A stretch of DNA of 44,948 nt, taken from NCBI GenBank assembly GCA_943914475.1, contig CALUCE010000017.1, forward strand, positions 1 to 44,948, written 5' to 3'. The notes under the pieces were generated by a model that was given only the letters and a program-made list of their open reading frames with translations, was not told the DNA's origin and did not search any database. Below are positions 8,063 to 16,029 of the stretch, in pieces; the first letter of the stretch is position 1, and every line of letters begins with the position of its first letter. The position numbers and the translations under genes were made by a program. This DNA is from an uncultured Anaerococcus sp. (GTDB lineage Bacteria; Bacillota; Clostridia; Tissierellales; Peptoniphilaceae).

Positions 8063-8924
8063 TTTCTAACCCCTCTTTTTTCAAAGAATTAAGAACTGTA
8101 AGTTCTATAGATTCATTTAATCTTTGGAAGTTTTGGTTGTGGTCAAGCAGCTCATGGATGATTTTCTTTTCTTCTTCTATATTAGAAAAGCCAAGAGCAA
8201 TCTTATTATCCATGGAAGCAAGTCTATTAGATTTTGGAAGCAAGTTTTCAGTGACCTCGTTTCTATCAGCAAGAATTACAGATTCTTGGCAGTATTTTTT
8301 GAAAAGCTCTTTCTTATCCCCAAAAAATAGGACCCTACCCTCATGCAAGTAAAGAAGTTTGTCGCAAATATTTTCAAGCTCTTCATAGTAGTGACTTACT
8401 ATCAAAACCGTACTATCCTTGTTTTCATAATAATCTATAATCTTTTCCATCAAAGACTTACGAGTCACAAAATCAAGACCCGTGGTCACCTCATCAAAGA
8501 TAGTAACCTGGGAATTTTGCCACATAACCAAAATCAAAGTTAGCTTTTGCTTCTCCCCTCCAGATAATTGTTTGAAATTTTTGCCCAGAAGTTTTTCAAA
8601 GTCAAAAAAGCTTATCAAATCAAGTAAGTTTTTATCATCCTCTATTTTTTTATTTGCAATCATTTGGATAAGATCTCTTGTCTTAACATTTTCAGAATAG
8701 TTGTTAAACTGCATATGAACAGCTATCTTCTCCTTATCCAAGTCGTTGTATATGGAACCCGAATAATCCACAAGCCCCAAGATGGCCTTAACCAAAGTAG
8801 ACTTCCCAGCCCCATTGGACCCCAAAATCCCAATCTTTTGCCTATCCTTAAAAACAATTTCTCGGTCTATATCCAAAGCCGTCTTGTCCTTGTACTTAAC
8901 CTTAAGCTTATTTATTTTAATCAT
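8055..8924 (-). CDS. ABC transporter ATP-binding protein
   Basis: A 289-residue ABC ATPase. Walker A G-S-N-G-A-G-K-S-T is at 35-43, the signature L-S-G-G-E-K-Q at 120-126, Walker B Q-V-T-I-F-D-E at 139-145, and the switch His in I-V-S-H-Y-Y-E-E. About 80 residues after the core form a C-terminal extension without a motif I know. AAAGGAGGT lies four bases upstream of the ATG. It is the first gene of the operon and is coupled to the permease. The adjacent two-component genes make an exporter for antimicrobial peptides a reasonable guess, no more. Confidence 0.92.
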   Translation of the reverse strand: MIKINKLKVKYKDKTALDIDREIVFKDRQKIGILGSNGAGKSTLVKAILGLVDYSGSIYNDLDKEKIAVHMQFNNYSENVKTRDLIQMIANKKIEDDKNLLDLISFFDFEKLLGKNFKQLSGGEKQKLTLILVMWQNSQVTIFDEVTTGLDFVTRKSLMEKIIDYYENKDSTVLIVSHYYEELENICDKLLYLHEGRVLFFGDKKELFKKYCQESVILADRNEVTENLLPKSNRLASMDNKIALGFSNIEEEKKIIHELLDHNQNFQRLNESIELTVLNSLKKEGLENE

Positions 8925-9002
8925 GACTACCTCCTTTGTTGATATTATAATAATACAAAGCTATGGATTTGGCGTGGATTTTGTGTAGTATTTGTATACA
9001 CA

Positions 9003-9023
9003 GCCCGCCGGCGTGTGAGACAG
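9003..9023 (+). repeat. GC-rich core repeat (GCCCGYYGGCGTGTGAG type)
   Basis: GCCCGCCGGCGTGTGAGACA here matches segments at 41401 and 41494 on the plus strand and, inverted, at 43966 and 44637. It stands out as GC-rich within an AT-rich spacer. It lies about 75 bp before a GGGGAC hairpin, much as the core at 41494 lies before the hairpin at 41572. Confidence 0.6.
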
Positions 9024-9075
9024 AAGCTTGCTTCGTCTATAAGTTTGTCCACATAAATATCCACATTCAAATTTA

Positions 9076-9186
9076 TATGGGGACAAAACTAAAGATTTTG
9101 TCCCCGGTGTATCTAAGTTGATTTGCTAAAAATAAGATATTTTTGAATCAACACAGCTTCAACCCAAGCCAGCGAACATATTTACT
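9076..9186 (+). repeat. 110-bp palindromic repeat, type B copy 1
   Basis: It begins with a perfect 10-bp hairpin at 9079-9105 (GGGGACAAAA/TTTTGTCCCC, loop CTAAAGA). A second perfect hairpin follows, AAAAATA-AGA-TATTTTT. A near-identical copy is at 9343-9456 and an inverted one ends at 41597. There is no plausible coding frame. The 8925-9540 gap is made almost entirely of these elements. Confidence 0.8.
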
Positions 9187-9198
9187 CTAAACGTAGGC

Positions 9199-9224
9199 CG
9201 TGACATAACTTTAGTTGTGTCACG
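9199..9224 (-). repeat. Diverged palindrome of the same family
   Basis: CGTGACA pairs perfectly with TGTCACG, with an inner AAC/GTT pairing. Read on the minus strand, the loop is AACTAAAG, as in the type B repeats. The stem sequence differs but stays fully paired, so it looks like a diverged, structure-preserving copy. Confidence 0.5.
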
Positions 9225-9342
9225 AAAGCTACTTGCTTGTAATCATCTTTAAGACATATTTAATCTTATGGTGAAGCTAATAAAGAACATTCCCTGCAAG
9301 AGAGAATAAATTTAACAGGACAAGCATTCAATTCCACACTTG

Positions 9343-9456
9343 TATGGGGACAAAACTAAAGATTTTGTCCCCGGTGTATTTGAGTTGGTTTGCTAAAAAT
9401 AAGATATTTTTGAATCGGCACAACTTCGTCCCAATCCAGCGGACATATTTAATCTT
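9343..9456 (+). repeat. 110-bp palindromic repeat, type B copy 2
   Basis: It matches 9076-9186 closely over its whole length, including the 10-bp hairpin (9346-9372) and the second AAAAATA/TATTTTT hairpin. Most differences lie outside the stems. Some short reading frames cross it, but they look like chance. Confidence 0.8.
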
Positions 9457-9474
9457 ATAATAACAGTACAAATA

Positions 9475-9515
9475 GTTTTGTCCCCGGCCTATCTGAGTAA
9501 TTTGCTTAAAAAAAT
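9475..9515 (+). repeat. Truncated type B repeat
   Basis: TTTTGTCCCCGG and ATCTGAGT.ATTTGCT match the right arm and following bases of the two full copies. The left arm of the palindrome is missing. It directly abuts the terminator of the CAP-domain gene. Confidence 0.55.
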
Positions 9516-9540
9516 GTTTTTTAAACAAGATTTTTTACAC

Positions 9541-9580
9541 AAAAAAAATCTCCTCCCCACTTTTTTAGTAGGAAGGAGAA
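9541..9580 (-). terminator. Terminator of the first CAP-domain gene
   Basis: On the minus strand, TCTCCTTCC pairs with GGGAGGAGA (one G-T pair), followed by eight T. It lies 17-56 bp after the stop codon. Confidence 0.8.
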
Positions 9581-9596
9581 TTTTAAAAAATTATCC

Positions 9597-10847
9597 TTAT
9601 TTCTCATTATTGGCTAGCCAAGCTTCTGCTGCGGCTATGGATTTTTCTGCTGCTTTTGTTGCCTCGTCTATAACGCTCTTATATCTTTTGTAGGATTCTG
9701 GCATGTATTTTTTTACTACTTCTAGGGCGCCTAGTTTTTTCTTGTTTGATTCTAAGGCGACTTTTATTTTTTCTATTGTTGTTTGGCTGTTTTCTTCCGT
9801 ATCGTCTGATTTTTCTACTGGTTCTTCATTTTCTGATGTTGATTGTCCAGTAGATACGAAGTTTACATTGTAGATTATAGGATAGGCCTTGCCATTTTTT
9901 GTTAGTCCTTGTACTTTTACTTGGTAGTTTTTGCCTGGTGATGTATCAAGATTTGCTCCAAAGATAAGGGCATCTGACCAGCCAAAACCTTCTGTATTTA
10001 CCTTAAGTCCTTGGCCCTTTGTATAAGTTTCTTCCTTATTAGTCGACAAATCTTCTACTTGGACCTTGGCTGAATTTATCTTTATTCCACTGTCTTTTCC
10101 TATAAGTACAGACCAGGCTGTGCCTTCTCCAAAGACTTGGCTGTAGCTTGCCTTACTTGGCCAAGCTACAACTTCTGTATTAGCTGAGTAGGAACCTATT
10201 ACATGAACTGCTCCATATGCTCCAACTCCTCCGACTCCCATAGTCTTGGCATTTGGATCTAAAAGCCATCTTCTATGTCCGAGATGATTTGGGTTATCTC
10301 CTGTGGTATCTCTCATCTGACTAACTACTTGGGCGAAAAATCCTTGGCTTCCATAGTGAAGGTTTGATTCTCCCGCACCAGTTTTACCAAGCTCGTAAAG
10401 CTTTGATGACTTCATTTGGCTTGGCTTATTTGGATTATGGCTTGTGTTATTGTTCAAATAGTTTACATAGGATGCAGCTTGTGCCTTTTCATTTTTGGAA
10501 GAATCAAGGCTAACTTCGTCAAGTCCAGCCATATACCTCATGGTATTTATCACATGGAGTGAGTCATTTAGAGTTGTGGCTGAAAGCTTACCTGCTTCTT
10601 TTCCATCATCTGTGTAGGCTTTGGCATAGACTTCCTTGGAATTTGGTGCTATTAGGTCAAGACCATAATAGTCCCACTTATCTTTTGCCTGGGACTTGTA
10701 TCCCTTCCAATAGGCATCAAGTTCTTCCTTGGTATGACCTTCTTTAGTCAATCCAGTAGAATCGTTTGCAGAACTTGTATAAGATGGGGCGACCATGGCT
10801 GTTAGGACAAGTCCTGCGACTAAGACTTTTTTAAGATTCTTAAACAT
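9597..10847 (-). CDS. Secreted CAP-domain (SCP/PR-1) protein with C-terminal extension
   Basis: A 416-residue exported protein. The signal peptide covers about residues 1-27 (K-N-L-K-K then a hydrophobic run, A-P-S-Y-T-S-S-A-N). The CAP domain includes H-V-I-N-T-M-R-Y-M-A-G near residue 98, S-H-N-P, and G-H-R-R-W-L-L-D-P near residues 195-203. A small beta-rich domain follows, ending in S-P-G-K-N-Y-Q-V-K-V-Q-G. An acidic linker and a helical tail of about 75 residues complete it. The upstream gene is a paralogue that lacks the tail. Bacterial CAP proteins have varied, mostly unproven roles, and no sorting signal is visible. Function beyond secreted CAP protein is unknown. Confidence 0.85.
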   Translation of the reverse strand: MFKNLKKVLVAGLVLTAMVAPSYTSSANDSTGLTKEGHTKEELDAYWKGYKSQAKDKWDYYGLDLIAPNSKEVYAKAYTDDGKEAGKLSATTLNDSLHVINTMRYMAGLDEVSLDSSKNEKAQAASYVNYLNNNTSHNPNKPSQMKSSKLYELGKTGAGESNLHYGSQGFFAQVVSQMRDTTGDNPNHLGHRRWLLDPNAKTMGVGGVGAYGAVHVIGSYSANTEVVAWPSKASYSQVFGEGTAWSVLIGKDSGIKINSAKVQVEDLSTNKEETYTKGQGLKVNTEGFGWSDALIFGANLDTSPGKNYQVKVQGLTKNGKAYPIIYNVNFVSTGQSTSENEEPVEKSDDTEENSQTTIEKIKVALESNKKKLGALEVVKKYMPESYKRYKSVIDEATKAAEKSIAAAEAWLANNEK

Positions 10848-10927
10848 ACTTTCTCCTTTATTTCTTTTATTGCTTAAATAATATCAAAGCAAAGTTTATA
10901 ATTCAAATACTTATTTTTATATATTAA

Positions 10928-11935
10928 TTACCTGCACGAGTGGAAAACAACTCCATAGGATACGGGATAGGACTTGCCATTTAGCCTAAGTCCCTTGACT
11001 TTTACCTGGTAGGTTTTTCCAGGACTGGTATCAAGCTTACGTCCAAAGATGAGAACCGAAGTATCTCCATACCATTCTTCATCTATGATAAGTCCTTGGC
11101 CTTTCTTGTAGACCCTGATCTTATTTGTGTCTAAATCTTTAACTTCTACTCTTATATTTTTTGACATTTTTCCAAAATCTTTACCCACTTGCAGAGACCA
11201 TGGGGTATTTTTTCCAAACATTTGTGAATATGTTGCCATTGATGGGAAGGCTATCACTTCGCTGTGGTAGTAGGCTTCTGGGTCTACTACATGAATGGCT
11301 CCGGATCCTTCTGTTGCTCCTAGGCCAAAGCTTGAAACATAGGGATTTAAAAGCCATCTTCTGTGACCAAGATCACGATAGTTTTGTCCTGACGAATCCC
11401 TCATTTGACTAACTACCTGCCTTAAAAGTGGATAATAGCCACCGGATAAGTTTGAGCTTGATGCTCCCATATAGGCTGACTGATAAATTTCAGCTGACCT
11501 CATTTGAGCTGGTCTTTGAGGATAATGGGATAAGCTATTATTTAGGTAGGATATATAGGCAGCATCTTGGGCTAGGATATTTTTATCCCGGTCAAGATTT
11601 ACTTCATCTACTCCTGCCATAAATCTCATGGTGTTGATAAGGTGTAGGGTATCTTCCATGGCTGTGTAGGAAAGGTTTCCAGAGTCATAGCAATTATCCG
11701 AATAAAATATCTCAAAAGCTTCAGGACTTGCTGGATCTATCAGCGATAAACCATAGAAATCCTTGGTCATATAGGCATCCGTTTGATAAGACTTCCAATA
11801 ATAATCAAGTTCATCTGGCGTTGGTCCAACCCTCGTTAGGCCCATGATATCGATTTCACGACTGGCATAAGATGGTGTTATCATGGTCGAGAGAACTAGG
11901 CTTGTTATAACTAGGGGTTTTACTTTCTTCAACAT
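10928..11935 (-). CDS. Secreted CAP-domain (SCP/PR-1) protein, short paralogue
   Basis: From the chosen start this is 335 residues. The ATG at 11933-11935 has GGAGG eight bases upstream and gives a clean signal peptide (M-L-K-K-V-K-P then a hydrophobic run ending P-S-Y-A-S). The longer frame to 12034 would bury that signal and overlap the ppk1 terminator. The CAP core has H-L-I-N-T-M-R-F-M-A-G and G-H-R-R-W-L-L-N-P, matching the downstream paralogue segment by segment, including the final beta domain. It ends without the acidic and helical tail. The two genes are 80 bp apart on the same strand, a tandem duplication. Role unknown. Confidence 0.84.
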   Translation of the reverse strand: MLKKVKPLVITSLVLSTMITPSYASREIDIMGLTRVGPTPDELDYYWKSYQTDAYMTKDFYGLSLIDPASPEAFEIFYSDNCYDSGNLSYTAMEDTLHLINTMRFMAGVDEVNLDRDKNILAQDAAYISYLNNSLSHYPQRPAQMRSAEIYQSAYMGASSSNLSGGYYPLLRQVVSQMRDSSGQNYRDLGHRRWLLNPYVSSFGLGATEGSGAIHVVDPEAYYHSEVIAFPSMATYSQMFGKNTPWSLQVGKDFGKMSKNIRVEVKDLDTNKIRVYKKGQGLIIDEEWYGDTSVLIFGRKLDTSPGKTYQVKVKGLRLNGKSYPVSYGVVFHSCR

Positions 11936-12024
11936 TTTATTTTCCTCCGAAATATATATTTGTCTCAAATATATATTAGCACATTTAAATAATTTTATCA
12001 AATATATTATATCATAAGTGTTTA

Positions 12025-12068
12025 AGAAAAGCAAAACCCTGCAAATTTATATAAAATTTCGCAGGGTT
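12025..12068 (-). terminator. Terminator of the ispE-murI-ppx-ppk1 run
   Basis: On the minus strand, AACCCTGC pairs with GCAGGGTT, extended by AAATTT pairing across a short loop. A T-rich stretch follows. It begins about 6 bp after the ppk1 stop. Confidence 0.8.
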
Positions 12069-12074
12069 ATAAGT

Positions 12075-14315
12075 CTATTTATTTTTCCTAAGTGCCCTAA
12101 ATAGCCTCTTGAAAAAGCCTTCTTTTGGCTTCTTTTTGTCATTTGTTGTATTTTTTTCTACCCTTGCCACGTCTTCCTTTGGTTGGGTTTGATTTATGGC
12201 ATGGGACACTCTTTTTTCTTCCTTTTCCTTGGCGCGGGCTATGGCGTTATGGATTAGGGTTTCTTGGGCATTGGTATTTGTGAGATTAGGCAGCTTGGTA
12301 TAGGTGGCGTCTGCTTGAAGTTTTCTAATTTTTACATCATCTGAGAACATTATGTCCATAAACCAGATAATCCTGTTTTTTATTTCTTCATCATAGATAG
12401 GAGCTGCAACTTCCATCCTGTTTCTGATGTTTCTGGTCATAAAGTCTGCTGATGAAATATAAACTTTGGCTTCCTTTCCCCTACCAAATTGGTAGATCCT
12501 GTGGTGTTCCAAGAACCTTCCCACTATTTGATAGATAGAAATATTTTCGGTCTTTCCTTCTATACCTGGCAAGATACAGGTGATTCCCCTTACCATCATA
12601 TCGATTTTTACTCCCTTGTTGGAGGCTTCTGATAGCTTGTCTATAAGAATCCTGTCTGATATGGAATTCATCTTTAGTCTGATGTAGCCGTCTCCATATT
12701 TTTCTTGCCTATCTATTTGCTCGTTTATTAGCCTATCAAGCCCTTCTTGCATGGACTTTGGACTTACCAAAAGATGGTTATAGTCTCCATCTAGGTTACC
12801 TATCATTATATTGTCAAAAAGATCCTTGGCGTCCATACCTATTTCTATATTGGCTGTCATATAGGAAAAGTCGGTATAAAGCTTGGCTGTATCTTCGTTG
12901 TAGTTACCTGTGGCAACTTGGGTAATATAGGAAATTTTCTCGTCTGCTATCCTGGTTATTAGTAAAACCTTGGAGTGGCACTTGTAGTTATCAAAACCGT
13001 AAACTATCTTACAGCCTGCATCTTCAAGCCTTGATGACCAAAGGATATTATTATCCTCGTCAAATCTTGCCCTTAATTCCATAAGGACAAAGACTTCCTT
13101 GCCGTTTTCTGCAGCCTTGATAAGGGCTTGGGCAATTTTTGAATCTTCGGCTATCCTATAAAGGGTAATCTTTATGGATACCACAGAATCATCTTCTGCT
13201 GCTTCACTTAATAGCTTTATAATAGGATCCATGGACTCGTAAGGATAGGATAGGAAGATGTCCTTTTCTTCTATCTGGCCTATCATTGGAAGATTTGGAT
13301 TTACCATATAAGAATTTTGGGGTTCAAATGGTGGGTCCATAAAGTTTTTCTTTAATTCTTCTGGCATCTCGCCTACAAGTTTAAAGAAAAATCCAGCCCT
13401 GACTGGGGACTTGGTGACAAAGATATTTTCATCCTTGAGCATAAGTTTTTCCATAAGAAGTTCTTTAAGCTCTGGATCAAGTTCCTCATCAACTTCAAGC
13501 CTTACCGGGTGGAGTCTTTTTCTTTTCCTTAACATATCCTTCATATAGGACCTGAAGTCTATATCTACTTCGTAGTCATCGTCGTTGTAAGATATATCGG
13601 CATTTCTTGTAAGGCTCATGATATATTTGTCTTCGCAGATGTATTTTTCAAAGACCTTATCTCCAAATTCCTTTATGATATCTTCGATTAATACTACAGT
13701 CCTATTGGATATTTTTATATACCTGTTTATCTTATCAGGAACAAAGATAAGGCCCAAATATGACTTTCCGTCTTCTTCGGACTTATCCTTTTTGCCTGAC
13801 TTCTTGCCAGATTTTTTTCCTTCTTGCTTTAGGGCAAAGATTACGTTTAGGGACAAGTTTTGTAGTCTTGGAAATGGTCTTACCCAGTCTACAACTTGGA
13901 AATTTAGGATAGGTTCGATTTTGGTATCAAAATAGTATTCCACAAAGTCCCTGTCCTTATCATCAAGTTCAGAAACTTTTCTGATAAAAATTTCCTCTCT
14001 TCTTAAATCATCCACAAGCTTTTCATAAACTTGGTCCTTTTTTTGGTAAAGGTCTACGCATCTTTTCATGATGGCAGAAAGTTGTTCTTCTGGGGTCATG
14101 CCAGACTTGTTGTCTACAGCCTTTTTCTTAAGATGGCTTAAATCTGTCAAAGACCCTACCCTAACCATAAAAAACTCTTCTAAGTTTGAACCAAAAATAG
14201 AAAAGAATTTTAATCTCTCAAATAATCTTACATTCTCATCGTTTGCTTCTTCCAGAACCCTCTCATTAAAGTCTAACCAAGACAGTTCTCTATTCTGTGT
14301 GAAGGAAGTATCCAT
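12075..14315 (-). CDS. ppk1: Polyphosphate kinase 1
   Basis: A 746-residue enzyme that reversibly makes inorganic polyphosphate from ATP. The N domain opens with N-R-E-L-S-W-L-D-F-N-E-R-V-L-E-E-A, diagnostic of Ppk1. The autophosphorylated His447 lies in Y-K-C-H-S-K-V-L-L and the second active-site His is in F-L-E-H-H-R-I (604-605). A lysine-rich run with K-K-S-G repeats at about 167-184 is unusual and probably an exposed loop. The C-terminus is a basic tail (F-F-K-R-L-F-R-A-L-R-K-N-K). It starts 3 bp after the ppx stop, so synthesis and breakdown of polyphosphate are co-expressed. Confidence 0.95.
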   Translation of the reverse strand: MDTSFTQNRELSWLDFNERVLEEANDENVRLFERLKFFSIFGSNLEEFFMVRVGSLTDLSHLKKKAVDNKSGMTPEEQLSAIMKRCVDLYQKKDQVYEKLVDDLRREEIFIRKVSELDDKDRDFVEYYFDTKIEPILNFQVVDWVRPFPRLQNLSLNVIFALKQEGKKSGKKSGKKDKSEEDGKSYLGLIFVPDKINRYIKISNRTVVLIEDIIKEFGDKVFEKYICEDKYIMSLTRNADISYNDDDYEVDIDFRSYMKDMLRKRKRLHPVRLEVDEELDPELKELLMEKLMLKDENIFVTKSPVRAGFFFKLVGEMPEELKKNFMDPPFEPQNSYMVNPNLPMIGQIEEKDIFLSYPYESMDPIIKLLSEAAEDDSVVSIKITLYRIAEDSKIAQALIKAAENGKEVFVLMELRARFDEDNNILWSSRLEDAGCKIVYGFDNYKCHSKVLLITRIADEKISYITQVATGNYNEDTAKLYTDFSYMTANIEIGMDAKDLFDNIMIGNLDGDYNHLLVSPKSMQEGLDRLINEQIDRQEKYGDGYIRLKMNSISDRILIDKLSEASNKGVKIDMMVRGITCILPGIEGKTENISIYQIVGRFLEHHRIYQFGRGKEAKVYISSADFMTRNIRNRMEVAAPIYDEEIKNRIIWFMDIMFSDDVKIRKLQADATYTKLPNLTNTNAQETLIHNAIARAKEKEEKRVSHAINQTQPKEDVARVEKNTTNDKKKPKEGFFKRLFRALRKNK

Positions 14316-14318
14316 CCA

Positions 14319-15224
14319 TTACTCCTTTCCTATAAGTTTGTCGTAAACATACCCCTCTCTAACTCCAGTTTGGCTAACGTTGATTTGTCCTATAGAAAAA
14401 TGTTTGGCAACCCTAGATAAGATGATCATTCCAGGTATCAGGGTGTGAATCCTGTCTCCTTTTACAGAAAGTATTAAGTCTAGAGTCTTTCTAGGTGCCA
14501 TGTTTATAATTTCCTTGATAAGTTGGTTGAGCCTGTCTGTCTCCATAGAAGTATTGGCAGGATCAATTTCAAAATACTCGTTGTATAATTTCAAGGTAGC
14601 CCTTGCTGATCCACCTACCGCACACAAAAGATCGTGTTCTTCCTTATACATCTTTCTTTTTTCAAATTGTTTTTTGACCTCATCTTCTATGTCTTTTCTC
14701 TCATCCTTGGTCACAAAAAGCTCTTTGACAAAGTCATCAAAAGCTGACAAAGACCCTATCTTTAGGGATGTGGCCTTTAAAACCTTGCCTTGGCCTATGA
14801 TAACTATCTCTGAAGAGCCTCCACCTATATCTGTCAAAACTCCCCTGGATACATCAACTGAGGATGATGCTCCCACAAAGGCAAGTCTTGCTTCTTCTTC
14901 TGCAGAAAGAATTTCTATATCAAAACCAACTTCTTTTTTAACCCTATCGAGGATTTCTACCCTATTGGCAGCATCCCTGATGGTCGCAGTCGCAAAGGGG
15001 AAAACTTGGTCTATATCATCAAAGTTCTTAATCAAGGACTTAAATTCTTGAAGAACTCCTATTAGTCTTTTAATACCCTTTTCGCTAACTATCCCATCTT
15101 TAACATAGGACCTTAAAGAGGCTTGTTCTTTTTCATTGAATAAATTTTTTACACTTCCATTTTCCACCTTAAAGACTGAAAGTCTTATGGTGTTGGAACC
15201 AATATCAATAACTCCATAAATCAT
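14319..15224 (-). CDS. ppx: Ppx/GppA family exopolyphosphatase
   Basis: A 301-residue member of the ASKHA phosphatases that would release terminal phosphate from polyphosphate, or act on pppGpp. Two phosphate-binding loops are visible: V-I-D-I-G-S-N-T-I-R-L-S at 5-16 and T-D-I-G-G-G-S-S-E-I-V-I near 136-147. The protein is the short form, without the C-terminal HD-like domains of longer enzymes. It is directly followed by ppk1 (3 bp gap), which favours polyphosphate as substrate. Confidence 0.9.
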   Translation of the reverse strand: MIYGVIDIGSNTIRLSVFKVENGSVKNLFNEKEQASLRSYVKDGIVSEKGIKRLIGVLQEFKSLIKNFDDIDQVFPFATATIRDAANRVEILDRVKKEVGFDIEILSAEEEARLAFVGASSSVDVSRGVLTDIGGGSSEIVIIGQGKVLKATSLKIGSLSAFDDFVKELFVTKDERKDIEDEVKKQFEKRKMYKEEHDLLCAVGGSARATLKLYNEYFEIDPANTSMETDRLNQLIKEIINMAPRKTLDLILSVKGDRIHTLIPGMIILSRVAKHFSIGQINVSQTGVREGYVYDKLIGKE

Positions 15225-15279
15225 AATATATTAATCTTCCTTACTATTTTTCAAATCTTTGTAAAATCTACGTTAACTT

Positions 15280-16029
15280 TTATAAAATTGCTTCTTTTAT
15301 TTCGACATCTCGGCCCATAATCATAGAGGCCATTTTTTGTGAAATTGGGTTTATACGGGTCATGAAAATCTGAACTTGACTTTTTTCATCTTCCTTAAAA
15401 GAAAGATTTTCACACAAATAATCTGCCGGATCTATAATGGTGGCAGGATAGGATAAATTTTCTTCGATTCTTTCCTTTATAATAGGATAATGGGTGCAGC
15501 CAAGGATGATATTTTCGATTTTTTCATCATTAGCCTTTTTTAAATAGCCCTTTATAGCCTCATCCATTTCTCTTGAGTCTATCTCGCCCTTTTCTATAAG
15601 GTCAACCAGGACAGGCGCACTAACTTCTGTGACCTTTTTTTCCGAAATTTTTTCTATTTTTTCCTTATATACATGGGTATCGACAGTTGCCTTGGTAGCA
15701 AGCAAGAGAAAGTCTCCCTCTTTTTCATCAGCCGCCCTTATGCCCATCTCTGTTACGGTAATAAATTTCTTATCGAAAGTTTTCTCCAAACAATCTATAG
15801 CGTTGACAGAAATGGTATTGCAGGCAATGACATAAAAATCTATATCAAATTTTTCCAAAAACCTTACGATTTCCACAGAATATTGGGCAATCTCTTCTTT
15901 AGATTTTGCCCCATAGGGGACTCTTTTGTTATCACCCAGGTAAAAATATTGGGCCTTGTGAGAGTCTGCTAGCTTTTTTAAAAGAGCCAGTCCCCCAAGT
16001 CCCGAATCAAAAACTCCAATCCTAGTCAT
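15280..16029 (-). CDS. murI: Glutamate racemase
   Basis: A 249-residue cofactor-independent racemase that makes D-glutamate for peptidoglycan. The N-terminal G-V-F-D-S-G-L-G-G-L supplies Asp8. The catalytic cysteines are Cys70 in A-C-N-T and Cys178 in L-G-C-T-H-Y-P. The start overlaps the end of ispE by 8 bp, so the two are coupled. A 55-bp gap separates it from ppx. The family assignment is firm. Confidence 0.95.
   Translation of the reverse strand: MTRIGVFDSGLGGLALLKKLADSHKAQYFYLGDNKRVPYGAKSKEEIAQYSVEIVRFLEKFDIDFYVIACNTISVNAIDCLEKTFDKKFITVTEMGIRAADEKEGDFLLLATKATVDTHVYKEKIEKISEKKVTEVSAPVLVDLIEKGEIDSREMDEAIKGYLKKANDEKIENIILGCTHYPIIKERIEENLSYPATIIDPADYLCENLSFKEDEKSQVQIFMTRINPISQKMASMIMGRDVEIKEAIL

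Noticed and set aside
9328..9528. Minus-strand 66-codon frame over the type B repeats
   Set aside because: It runs through the hairpins and is disrupted in the neighbouring copy; not a gene.
8900..9600. CRISPR array
   Set aside because: Repeats are 110 bp, few and unevenly spaced, with palindromes and no unique regular spacers; no cas genes.
14500..15051. Plus-strand 183-codon frame opposite ppx
   Set aside because: It is the Ser-rich antisense shadow of a well-supported gene, with no ribosome site.
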